A stretch of DNA of 64,000 bases, taken from the NCBI GenBank assembly GCA_013399875.1, contig VXAZ01009309.1, forward strand, positions 1,057,224 to 1,121,223, read 5' to 3'. Origin of the DNA: Gymnorhina tibicen. Taxonomy: Eukaryota; Chordata; Aves; Passeriformes; Artamidae. The translations under genes were made by a program, and so were the position numbers. This document shows, piece after piece, positions 1 through 27,702 of this stretch. The notes below the pieces were generated by a model. The model had not been told where the DNA came from. It saw nothing but the letters and a program-made list of their open reading frames with translations, and ran no database searches. Position 1 is the stretch's first letter. Each line of letters opens with the position of its first letter.

Positions 1-880
1 CCCCGCGCCGCCGCAAGCCGCGCCGCAGCGCCCCGGCTCCCGCCCGCTGCCGCCGGCGACGTGCAGGCCGGCGCTCTGCAGGTTCTCGTCCGAGCCTCCC
101 CCGCGCTGTCAGGCGGGAGGGGCGGGAAAAGCGCCCCGCGCCCTTCCGCGCGTCCCGGAGGGGACACGGCGCGGCGGCGGCTCNCCGCTGCCTCGCGAGC
201 CGCGCTGGCTGCGGAGGAAGAAAAACGTTCGCAGCGCGTGATGTGAAACACAGAATTAACGCCCATCCCATCCTAGGAGCGAAAACAAGGAAGGAGGGGA
301 GGGGAGAGGGAAGGCGGACGAGAAAGGGAAGGGGAAAAAAAAAAGAGCGAGAGACCATTAAAAATGGAGAAAAAAAAGCCCCAGAAAAGGGAACGTCACA
401 TCCCCTTGACCCTCCAATCACCTCGGGGTCCCATTTGATTGGAAGGCGGCAAAGGCTTTAATCTCAGACTAATTCAGCTGCTTTTGAAGTGAGTTTCTTT
501 GCCAGATCCCGGGCTGGATGGGCAGCGGCTCGCATCACAGCTGAGCGGCGGAGGCGAGCGCTCCGCGCCGCGCCAGCCGGGGGAGCTGAGAGCGGCCGAG
601 GGGGACCGCGGCACACGCTCGCAGCCCCCACCCCCGCCCCCAGCACAGCCCAAGGATTACTCGGCTTTTTTTCCTCCTCTTTCTCTCCGGCCGGCTCCCC
701 CTTTCCCTCCCCCTCCCCACCCACGCCCTCCCCGCCAGAGAGAGCCACGGGACATTGTATGTTTGTTTTTCTGCTCGGGGGGCGTGTGGCTTTTTTCCTT
801 TCTCGCCCTCAGAAAGCGAGCGAGCGTTTCCGAGTGAGAGCGGCGCCACTTGCCCCAGTTTTCATGCGAGGTTTTGGGTC
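1..880 (+). promoter_or_regulatory. ZNF503: CpG-rich promoter and 5'UTR of the ZNF503-like gene
   Basis: Very GC-rich, CpG-dense DNA precedes the zinc-finger start codon and shows no splice-linked coding sequence of its own. It holds an inverted pair of CCAAT boxes (413-443), purine-rich runs (290-360) and a pyrimidine-rich stretch (625-730). No TATA box is seen near a plausible start site, as expected for a CpG-island promoter of a developmental regulator. An unresolved base lies at 184. The transcription start cannot be placed from sequence alone. Several open frames cross the block because GC-rich DNA has few stop codons; none resembles a known protein. Confidence 0.7.
413..443. promoter_or_regulatory. 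Inverted pair of CCAAT boxes (NF-Y type)
   Basis: TCCAATCA at 413-420 and its exact reverse complement TGATTGGA at 436-443 form an 8-bp inverted repeat. The centres are 23 bp apart, about two helical turns, and the pair lies about 440 bp upstream of the start codon. NF-Y binds CCAAT pentamers in either orientation and is common in CpG-island promoters. NF-Y use here is inferred. Confidence 0.5.
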
Positions 881-884
881 ATGA
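759..884 (+). promoter_or_regulatory. Upstream open reading frame overlapping the ZNF503-like start codon
   Basis: ATG at 759 opens a 41-codon frame, and a second in-frame ATG at 864 opens a 6-codon one. Both end at the TGA at 882-884. That stop overlaps the main ATG (881-883) in the sequence ATGA, so a ribosome ending the upstream frame would sit on the gene's own start codon. This is the classic layout for termination-coupled reinitiation or uORF repression. Whether 759 lies inside the transcript depends on the unknown start site; 864, only 17 bp upstream of the main ATG, very probably does. Confidence 0.5.
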
Positions 885-1189
885 TCACATCGCCCTCGCT
901 TTCTGCTATAAGAAGTAGTAAGCGCAGCAGCAGCCTCAGCGAGCCCGGAGGCAGCCCCCGCCGCAGCCGCAGCGCCGCCGACCTCGCCGGGCCGAACGGG
1001 CACGCTGGGAATAACGGCAGCAGCGCCGCCGCCAAGCCCTGCTTCCACGCCGTCCCCCCCTCGGACCCGCTACGCCAAGCCAACCGCCTTCCCATCAAAG
1101 TCTTGAAAATGCTCACGGCGCGGACTGGACACATTTTACACCCTGAATACCTGCAGCCTTTACCCTCCACGCCCGTCAGCCCCATCGAG
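881..1189 (+). CDS. ZNF503: ZNF503-like coding exon 1
   Basis: Encodes residues 1-103, from MITSPSLSAIRSS to STPVSPIE, ending at the donor GAG|GTAAGG in phase 0. The conserved part begins at HAVPPSDPLRQANRLP. The Ser/Arg-rich stretch before it (residues about 12-35) differs from the Gly-rich human segment. Confidence 0.93.
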
Positions 1190-3804
1190 GTAAGGACCCG
1201 GCCCCCGTCGCTTTCTCCCGTCCCTGACCGGGCGCTGGCTGTGCATGGCGGCTCCGCCAGCCGCCCTCGGCACTTTCCTGCGCTTTGAAATGCATTTATA
1301 CCGGGACAGGGGCTTCTTTTGATCTCGAGTTAGTGCGAGGAACCGCTCCTGGGTATTGTTTCCGTGTTTACTGGGATAATTTCTAATTCCTGTGTAAATT
1401 AATATTTTCTTTTTGCTATTTTGAGCTCTTTTCTTTTCTTTTTTTTTGGGGGGGGAGGAGGGGTGAGTGGAAGGAACAGATCCACTCTGGGGTCACGATC
1501 CGGCCACGCAAATAAGCAGCGCTCCGAGTGCCAAACAGCCTTGCTTTTGCAGGGAGTATTTTGGGGTGGGGGGGGACACACACGGGACGGGACGACAAGA
1601 CGCGGAGAGCGACTGGCTCAAACGTGGGTGCGGCAGGATAACTAGTTCGGTTCCGCGACCGATTCCTTTCAAGTACCGACACGGATCTGTACTTCGGGGG
1701 GCCTATTGGTCCCCTTTCTGCTCCGTCGAGGTTGCCGGTCCCTCTCGGCATAGCTCGCTGTTTGCGGGACCGAAACTCGAAACGGAGCGGGTGGTGGGAA
1801 GGGTGTGTCCGTGGGAATGAATGATTTCATTAAGGTCTCTGTGGAGCGAGGACACCCTTCTCCCGGGGAGCCCTGCTCGCCGGCTAACTCGGGCTCTGTT
1901 TATAAATAGTGCCACCAGTCAGGGTGCAGAAATGCTGCAGTCGCTATAGTTCACGGGCGGGTTTGCGCGCCAGCACGGCCCGAGAGACGCCGAGACGCCG
2001 AGCTCCGCGCTGCTCGGGCCGCTGCCGGGGAAGCTTAGGGCCTTGAAGGCAGCCGCGGCGGGCTCGCAGGGATGCGAAAATCCCCAGCCCTTTTCAAAGG
2101 CTTTATGGAAAATGGTGCATTCAGGGGAGGGGGCTGTCAAGTTGATGAATGCGCACAAACTGTTCGTTACTTCCAGGCTGTACTCTGCAAAAACCTACGG
2201 GACAAGAGTCCTATGTATGCACCGAGGGTTTTCTCCGACCCCGATTAAATCTCTGTCTTTATGTGTCCTTGTGATTTCCGCAGCTGGATGCAAAGAAGAG
2301 CCCCCTGGCCCTTTTGGCACAAACTTGCTCGCAGATAGGGAAGCCGGACCCATCCCCTTCCTCCAAACTCTCCTCGGTCACCTCCAATGGCTCCGGAGGC
2401 GACAAGGACTCCAAGTCGGGCCCCTTGAAGCTCAGCGACATCGGCGTGGAGGACAAGTCGAGCTTCAAGCCGTACTCCAAACCGGGTGCGGAGAAGAAGG
2501 AGCCGGGGGCGGCGGGCTGCGCGGGCGCCCCCGCCGCGGGGGTCGCGGCCGGGGAGAAGTCGGGATTCCGGGTGCCGAGCGCCACCTGCCAGCCGTTCAC
2601 CCCAAGGACAGGCAGCCCCAACTCCAGCGCCTCCGCCTGCTCGCCCGGGCTGCTGCCGGCCGAGGGAAAAGGCGGGGAGGACAAGAAGGACTCGGAGGGC
2701 TGCGGAAAGAGCGGCAGCGCCGGCTCGGAGGGAGGCCCGGGCACCACCAGCATCAGCCACAGCCGGATTAGCGTGAGCTGTGCCGGGATTAACGTGGAGG
2801 TCAACCAGCACCAGGAGAGCACGCCGGGCTCCAAGCCCATCGCATCGGACTCCGCCTCCTCCTGCAGCAGCACCACCGCCACCTCCTCCACCTCCGTTCT
2901 GGGCTCCGGCCTCGTGGCCCCTGTCTCCCCTTACAAGCCGGGCCAGACCGTTTTCCCCCTGCCCCCGGCGGGCATGAGCTACCCGGGGACGCTGGCTGGA
3001 GCCTACGCCGGCTACCCGCCACAGTTCCTGCCGCACGGAGTGGCTCTGGACCCCACCAAATCCTCGAGCCTGGTGGGGGCCCCGCTGGCCGCCGCCAGCA
3101 GCCTGGGCTGCAGCAAGCCGGCGGGGTCGAGCCCGCTGGCGGGCGCGTCGCCGCCGTCGGTGATGACGGCGAGCCTGTGCCGAGACCCCTACTGCCTGAG
3201 CTACCACTGCGCCAGCCACCTGGCAGGCGCCGCCGGAGCCTCCTGCGCCCACGACCAAGCCCTCAAGTCCGGATACCCCCTCGTCTACCCCACCCACCCT
3301 TTGCACAGCGTCCACTCCTCGCTGACCGGCGCCACGCCGCCCTCGCTAGCCGGCCACCCTTTGTACCCCTACGGCTTCATGCTCCCCAATGACCCCCAGC
3401 CACACATCTGCAACTGGGTGTCGGCCAACGGACCCTGCGACAAGCGCTTTGCCACCTCGGAGGAGCTGCTTAGCCACTTGCGGACCCATACTGCCTTCCC
3501 GGGCACCGATAAACTCCTCTCCAGCTACCCCAGCTCCTCGTCGCTGGCCAGCGCAGCGGCTGCAGCCATGGCGTGCCACATGCACATCCCCACGACGGGA
3601 GCCCCGGGCAGCCCGGGCACGCTGGCCTTGCGCAGCCCGCACCACGCGCTGGGACTCGGCAGCCGCTACCACCCCTACTCCAAGAGCCCCCTGCCCACCC
3701 CCGGGGCCCCCGTGCCCGTGCCCGCTGCCACCGGACCCTACTACTCCCCTTACGCACTCTATGGGCAGAGACTCACCACAGCCTCGGCCCTGGGGTACCA
3801 GTGA
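881..3804 (+). CDS. ZNF503: ZNF503-like NET-family zinc-finger transcriptional repressor (two coding exons)
   Basis: Joining 881-1189 to 2284-3804 gives 609 codons plus stop, against about 646 in human ZNF503. The NET family (Noc/Elbow/Tlp; ZNF503 and ZNF703) are nuclear co-repressors that act with Groucho/TLE and HDACs in limb, neural and eye patterning. Visible landmarks: an N-terminal block with LRQANRLPIKVLKMLTARTG, the Sp-type motif SPLALLAQTC at residues 109-118, a Groucho-binding FKPY at 164-167, one atypical C2H2 finger C-X8-C-X12-H-X3-H (C479, C488, H501, H505), and the family C-terminus YGQRLTTASALGYQ. The start at 881 (MITSPSLSAIRSS) aligns with the family N-terminus. Wording around FKPY and after the finger follows ZNF503 rather than ZNF703. 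The poly-Gly and poly-Ala tracts long in human are short here. The locus is unexpected: it sits 2.1 kb upstream of PSMB7 exon 3, so it could be ZNF503 itself on a misjoined contig or a separate paralogue. Confidence 0.93.
1190..2283 (+). other. ZNF503: ZNF503-like intron
   Basis: A 1,094-bp phase-0 intron runs from GTAAGG to TTTCCGCAG. The first half is GC-rich with G and T runs near 1440-1455 and 1562-1573. A consensus TATA element, TATAAATA, lies at 1901-1908. No coding exon or repeat is recognised. Confidence 0.85.
1901..1908 (+). promoter_or_regulatory. TATA-box-like element inside the ZNF503-like intron
   Basis: TATAAATA followed by GT is a full consensus TATA box flanked by GC-rich DNA, which makes it stand out from its surroundings. 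A start about 30 bp downstream would give a transcript entering exon 2 without exon 1. No in-frame ATG near the start of exon 2 is obvious, so a protein product is doubtful. Confidence 0.25.
2284..3804 (+). CDS. ZNF503: ZNF503-like coding exon 2
   Basis: Begins LDAKKSPLALLAQTC after the acceptor CGCAG and ends at TGA 3802-3804. It encodes residues 104-609, including the Sp-type motif, FKPY, a Ser/Ala/Gly-rich middle and the single zinc finger (codons at 3409-3489). Codon use is strongly GC-biased, so long antisense and off-frame open frames are by-products. Confidence 0.95.
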   Translation: MDAKKSPLALLAQTCSQIGKPDPSPSSKLSSVTSNGSGGDKDSKSGPLKLSDIGVEDKSSFKPYSKPGAEKKEPGAAGCAGAPAAGVAAGEKSGFRVPSATCQPFTPRTGSPNSSASACSPGLLPAEGKGGEDKKDSEGCGKSGSAGSEGGPGTTSISHSRISVSCAGINVEVNQHQESTPGSKPIASDSASSCSSTTATSSTSVLGSGLVAPVSPYKPGQTVFPLPPAGMSYPGTLAGAYAGYPPQFLPHGVALDPTKSSSLVGAPLAAASSLGCSKPAGSSPLAGASPPSVMTASLCRDPYCLSYHCASHLAGAAGASCAHDQALKSGYPLVYPTHPLHSVHSSLTGATPPSLAGHPLYPYGFMLPNDPQPHICNWVSANGPCDKRFATSEELLSHLRTHTAFPGTDKLLSSYPSSSSLASAAAAAMACHMHIPTTGAPGSPGTLALRSPHHALGLGSRYHPYSKSPLPTPGAPVPVPAATGPYYSPYALYGQRLTTASALGYQ

Positions 3805-4450
3805 GTGCAGGCAGCGGGGCTTTGACACACAACACAAAATCTAGCGGTAAGGGAAGGAAGCCCTGCAAAACTTTATAAAAGTTGGAAAGAAAAAAAAAAT
3901 CTGACTTTTTATAAAATAGTGTTCATTTGAGGACTGGATCCATGAGCACTGTATTTATTTATGTTAGCTTCAAGCGGGACAACGAATCATAAAGTGCATT
4001 ACTAAACTGAGCTCAATAGGTAAAAGTGGAACACCCATTGTAGAATATAAATAAAAAGATAGAGGTCTTCTCTTTAATGTTACTTTAAAATTGCTATGAT
4101 TGTATTGTACGTTCTTATTTAATGTCTCATTGAAACAAAAAAATTTACATGCATGTTTGTTACTAAAAAACAACTCGCAATTTGTCAGTTATAATTTCAA
4201 ATTGCAATTATTTTTAAGGTGTATACCCTTGAAAGAGAATTGGTATTTTTTTGTATGTATTCTGGAAGAAAAACAAAAACAATTCTATTCCAAAAACCTC
4301 ATTTGCCTTATTTTGTTCTTTAAAAGGAACACTTAACTATTTTTAATTTTTAAGTCCACCCTGTAAAAAGGGTTAAGTAAGGTTTACGTCATGTACTAAA
4401 ATAGACAATGTATCGCTTTAAAGATTAAAATTCCGTATATTTGATGTATT
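3805..4450 (+). other. ZNF503: ZNF503-like 3'UTR (approximate)
   Basis: AT-rich DNA follows the stop codon directly, with a sharp drop in GC. Candidate polyadenylation signals are AATAAA at 4050-4055 and ATTAAA at 4424-4429. T-rich and TG-containing sequence follows each. The true 3' end cannot be fixed without transcript data. Confidence 0.6.
4050..4055 (+). terminator. Polyadenylation signal AATAAA
   Basis: A canonical hexamer about 250 bp after the ZNF503-like stop codon, in AT-rich 3'UTR sequence. ATTAAA at 4424-4429 is an alternative. Confidence 0.45.
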
Positions 4451-5900
4451 AAAAGGTTTTACTTTTTTTTTTTTAATACGCTTTGATTCTGTTATAAAAC
4501 CCGAGTAGGTCTTGGATGGAGGTGACTGCTAATTTCTCCTTAAGCGTTTATTCAATTTTAATTAAAAATTAAAAAAAAAAACCCAAAGTTTTTTTTTATT
4601 GTAACCCCAGGGCTCTCTTAAAAAATAATCAGACACAGTTGGTTTTTTTTTTTCCTTTTCAGTAGAATTTGTTGGCACGAAATACGAAAACTGAGAATCA
4701 CTTACATCTCTTTCCCTTTCTTAAAGAAGTTAAACTTTTTTTAAAAATGTTTTTACTGTGAAATATCTGGTTTTTAAAACTAGTTTTCAGGTAGAAGACT
4801 TCTTTCTTTATAAAGAAACGGGGAAGGCAACACTGTTTTGTAAAAGAGTAAGATGATTGTCCGAAAGCTTTTTTTTTTTTTTACAATGTAATGTATAACT
4901 ATTCATCTCTTTCTAAATGAGAGGTTCGGAAGTAATTAGGGAAGCGCTGTTTGAGCTCATCCAGTTATTTTCAATTTCTCTCTTCAGTTCGCACCGCAGC
5001 ACAAAAGATCATCACGTTAAAAAAAAAATCGGACAGCTCTGAAAATTCACTTTCTTTTAAAAAGGAAGGGACGGGGAAAAAAAAAAAAAAAAAAAAAGCC
5101 ATCCGTTATTTGGGCCGATTGCTCTTTTACTGAAGTGCAGTGCCAAACTCGACGTGATACCGAGAGGGGCTGCCCCTGCCTGCGCCGCGTCTCTGCCTCC
5201 CCAGTCCGGGTTTCCTAGCGCCCAAGGGCCACCGCCCAGCTCCGGCTCGTCGTCCTGCATTCAGGTAGGAGCGGGGGCTGCGACGGAAAAGCCGGAGCAG
5301 CTACCGAAACTGCGGAAATTCTCGTTGCCGCCGAGATAGTCGGAAAAGCGATACCCAAGTCCTTAACAGCAATGCCAGCGAAGGGCTTTGCCCCGCGGTC
5401 TGCCAGGCGCTTGCAGGCAGCGGCTCAGGCGGAGCCGAGTACCTGCTGCCCCTCGCTCGGCCCCGCTCCCCCCGCTCCCGGCCGCCCTCGCCCCGGCCCC
5501 AGCGCGACGCGCTGGCGGGGGGCAAAGTTGCAAGCGGCGACTTTGCTTGACAAATCACTGGGTTTTCGCTCTCGTTCTGGATCCCCCCACAATATAATTA
5601 CTGTTCAGAGTTTCCCGTGGTACCCAGATGCTAATTAGTCTAATGCATTTACTCCAGATAATTAGTGGAAGTTAGCGTTAATGTGCAAAGGCGAGAAAAG
5701 CAGCAAGCTACTGAAGCTCCAGCGGCCGCCCGGCCGTCCCGGCACGGCTCGCTCGCTGGGGCCGGGCCGGGCCCGCGGCGGGGGCTCCGCTGTGCTGAGT
5801 CACCCCCGGTGTGCCCGGCCCCATCCCGAACCCCCCAGCTCCCCCCGGGAAGGGCCCCTGTGGAGGTCGCGGCTTTGGGGATAATTCTCCCTTCCCGTAG
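4451..5900. other. Unassigned segment between the ZNF503-like gene and PSMB7 exon 3
   Basis: From 4451 to about 5100 the sequence is AT-rich with many A and T runs, including 21 A at 5077-5097. From 5150 it turns GC-rich, with an exon-like segment (5205-5264), a homeodomain-site cluster (about 5580-5670) and CpG-rich DNA up to the acceptor of PSMB7 exon 3. PSMB7 coding exons 1 and 2 should lie upstream of 5901, but no match to their conserved peptides was found here or in 1-880. Confidence 0.75.
5540..5700. promoter_or_regulatory. Homeodomain-site-rich block in GC-rich DNA
   Basis: An AT-rich island of about 110 bp (5590-5670) sits inside very GC-rich sequence. It contains ATAATTAC, GCTAATTAGTC, TAATGCAT and ATAATTAGTG. 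Clustered TAAT cores bounded by GC-rich DNA resemble conserved enhancers near developmental transcription factors. Conservation is not tested. Confidence 0.35.
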
Positions 5901-25147
<19,247 letters not shown>

Positions 25148-25180
25148 GCCCCACGGGCGCTCAGAGAGCAGCTGGTGCAG

Positions 25181-25186
25181 AATAAA
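25181..25186 (+). terminator. PSMB7: PSMB7 polyadenylation signal AATAAA
   Basis: The hexamer lies 34 bp after the stop codon and is followed at 25208-25222 by GT-rich sequence of the kind bound by CstF. This predicts a very short 3'UTR of about 60 nt ending near 25205, like the short mammalian PSMB7 3'UTR. Confidence 0.75.
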
Positions 25187-25205
25187 GAGGGCTCTGCCCA
25201 ATCTC

Positions 25206-25700
25206 CTCAGTGTGTCTGTACCTGGTGCTGTTGCTGCTGCTTCTCCCTTCCTCCTTTAGACCAGGTGAGGCTCATGCAGCCCTGAAGGGCTCTGGGACTG
25301 ACCCCAAGAGCAGGTGAGAGCTGTGCTCCCCTCCAGTAACCACCTGGCACTGGGGGCAGAAAAGGAGCTGCTTTGTTACTCCAGTCCAGGAACAAAACAG
25401 CAGGAGTAAAACTGCTCTGCAGAAATCTAATTTGATAAGTTTTAATTTAATAGAACGCAAGAAATCAGTGAGTATTGGTGGTTCTGAATTGCTGCCCTTG
25501 CTCTCCAACAGACACTGCTCTCCTGCTACCTCAGTGCAGGGGATCACTGCTCATCAGGGGATGTTGATGTCACTGCTTCCCTGTTTGCTGTAGATACGGA
25601 CAGGATACAGGGCAGATTCAGCATCATTTCAAGTCTGATTGTCTTGTAATTCACCTCCACTTGGACCTTTAATACTGGACTTTTTTCTTTTTTAAACAAA
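25206..25700. other. Gap between the convergent ends of PSMB7 and NEK6
   Basis: About 500 bp of moderately GC-rich sequence with no coding signal. It separates the predicted PSMB7 cleavage site from the distal NEK6 polyadenylation hexamers. Confidence 0.6.
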
Positions 25701-27591
25701 GGTGTTTATTTTGGAAATAATTTTATTTATTTAAAAATGCACAATTGCAAAAAAATTACCTTTTGAAATACATTTCTTTATAAGCACTAAGAAATTTTAT
25801 GTAGCAAGAAAGTGACCAGACTTCTCCAGATACTCATTTTTGAGCTGAGCTTCCCTGGAAGCCATGGCTCCAAGGAAAGCTGCAGTGGAACCAGAGAGGT
25901 TCAGGCTGAACTCTGGGAAGTGCTAAAGAAGCTGGTATAAATAACCAAGCTGGTTGGCATGGGAATGGTGGGAGCAATTTGGTGCCTCCACGACGTTCTC
26001 CTGCTGGTTTGAATTTCCCACATCTCTCCTGTGAGCAGCAGCCTCAACTTTCTGCTGAGAAGCCTCAGTACAATGGCACCGTGCATTAAAGATACCAACC
26101 ATATTCACAGCAATTAATGGCTTTTCTTGGTACCCTATAAAATATTCCCAAATTTGACAGGAACTAGTTGAAGATGGCACTGCAGTTTTCCTTAAAGTAG
26201 AGAAAAGTAGGTTAAAAAAATCCACTAAAAGCATATATATGTATGTAACCCTCTAACCCTAATCTTAGTTCAAAAAAATTAAGGATTGTAAGCTTTCCTT
26301 AAGAACAAAACAGGCACAGGCTGCATTTGAACTGTCACACACAAATCTATACATTGGCACAAGCCCCTGCCACACGTGGAAGCGGCACTGGAGCAGCACA
26401 GGCTGAGGGTTTCCTCTGGAGCACCGAGTGCAGCCCTGCTCCTCCCGACAGGCACATGGAATGGAGACACTGGAACGTGACTCCACGGCTGTTCTAAAGC
26501 AGTGAGTATTTCCATTGACAGTAATGAAACAAATCATTGATTCAATGAATGAATTTAGCTGGTTGACAATTTTCATGCAGTTAAAGACGATGACTCCTTC
26601 AGATCAGGTTGAGATTTTATAAACATTCACATTGTGTAATGAGCTTTCACAGTTTGAGAGAAGGGGCTGATCCTATGCAGAATTCCATACACAAAGCATT
26701 TCATTTATTTTTTAAAAATTTTCCAAGTGTTTAAAACACTGCTGATAGTACCCGACGTACTATTGAACGTGTAAAAGTCTCTGCACCAAAACTGAGTTGG
26801 CTTTGATAAACACTGGTTTTAAACAAGAACCTGGAGGCGAAGAAGAACCATTCCAAAAGGGAAAAATGAGGGTAAGGAGCAATTCTCTGCAGGAGCAAGG
26901 CTGGTTGGGGTTTGCTTGGCATGTTTGTCTTCTTTTCCCCAGGCTCATGTTTAACTCATCTCTGACAGAGAAATGCATCAGCAAAATACTCTTTCAGTTA
27001 AAAAAAAAAAGAAACCATGAAACAAAAGTGTTTCCCACCCCCAACCCTTCCCAGTTCCTAAGTCTGAAGAGGAGGAAATTAATAAAAACATAAATGGCTG
27101 CTTTAAAATATACCAAGTAAAAACTGAATTTCCTATTAACCATTTGCAGAAGAGGCAAAGTAGCAGTTATACAAATTACACAAAATCTATGGTAATTCTT
27201 ACATTAGTATAAAGTGATTTCACTGAAGGAATTATTTCAATATTTCACATTACAGTTAAGATAGAAGGTCTGGCAAAGGCCGAGCCCTCGGTAATAGCGG
27301 CTATCCTAGATTACACACGACAGTTTTAAGAAAGGACCCTTAAATGATCTACATCCGTAACATTATTGGCCTTAAAATAAAAAATAAAAAGAATCACTTG
27401 CAATACCTCACAGAATCTTCACGTTAAAGCACGACCACCTGTAAGAGTCCTTGTCAAATAACCTGCAAATGATGGAGCCTCTGCTGCGAGTGCTCAACCT
27501 CCCACCTGTGTGACCTGGCACCAGTCGCTTTCAGCTGAGAAAAAGAATTCAAGTAAGACTGAGCTGTGCTGGCTCCGCGCGGCCGCGGCGC
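25700..27591 (-). other. NEK6: NEK6 3'UTR (approximate)
   Basis: On the minus strand, sequence after the stop codon is AT-rich and exon-like, with no further coding. AATAAA hexamers read on the minus strand lie at 26704-26709, 25722-25727 and 25705-25710. They predict 3'UTRs of about 0.9 and 1.9 kb. Confidence 0.6.
25722..25727 (-). terminator. NEK6: Distal NEK6 polyadenylation signal
   Basis: AATAAA on the minus strand, with a second copy at 25705-25710. A proximal alternative is at 26704-26709. The doubled distal hexamers in a long T/A-rich tract suggest the main 3' end, but this is not certain. Confidence 0.45.
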
Positions 27592-27702
27592 TCATGTGCT
27601 CGAGGTCCACACGTGCATTTGTTTGGCTATTTGGTGCACGTAACCGATGTCAGGCCTTTGATCTGGGTCGGGGTATATGCACATGCTCACCAGCTCCCGC
27701 AG
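27592..27702 (-). CDS. NEK6: NEK6 coding exon 9 (terminal)
   Basis: Encodes [20 protein letters not shown] to VWTSST and stop, after the acceptor TCTTGCAG. This is the final helix of the kinase C-lobe. The human wording is CICPDPHQRPDIG and IWMSST. Confidence 0.96.
   Translation of the reverse strand: MRELVSMCIYPDPDQRPDIGYVHQIAKQMHVWTSST

Noticed and set aside
2245..3315. 356-codon minus-strand open frame opposite the ZNF503-like exon 2
   Set aside because: It is a by-product of GC-rich codon use in the real exon; its peptide is low-complexity Arg/Ala/Gly with no family resemblance.
5077..5097. Run of 21 A as a possible retroposon tail
   Set aside because: No SINE or retrocopy body precedes it and no target-site duplication was seen; treated as a simple homopolymer.
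26245..26265. TAACCCTCTAACCCTAATC resembling telomeric repeats
   Set aside because: Fewer than three imperfect units; too short to call an interstitial telomeric sequence.
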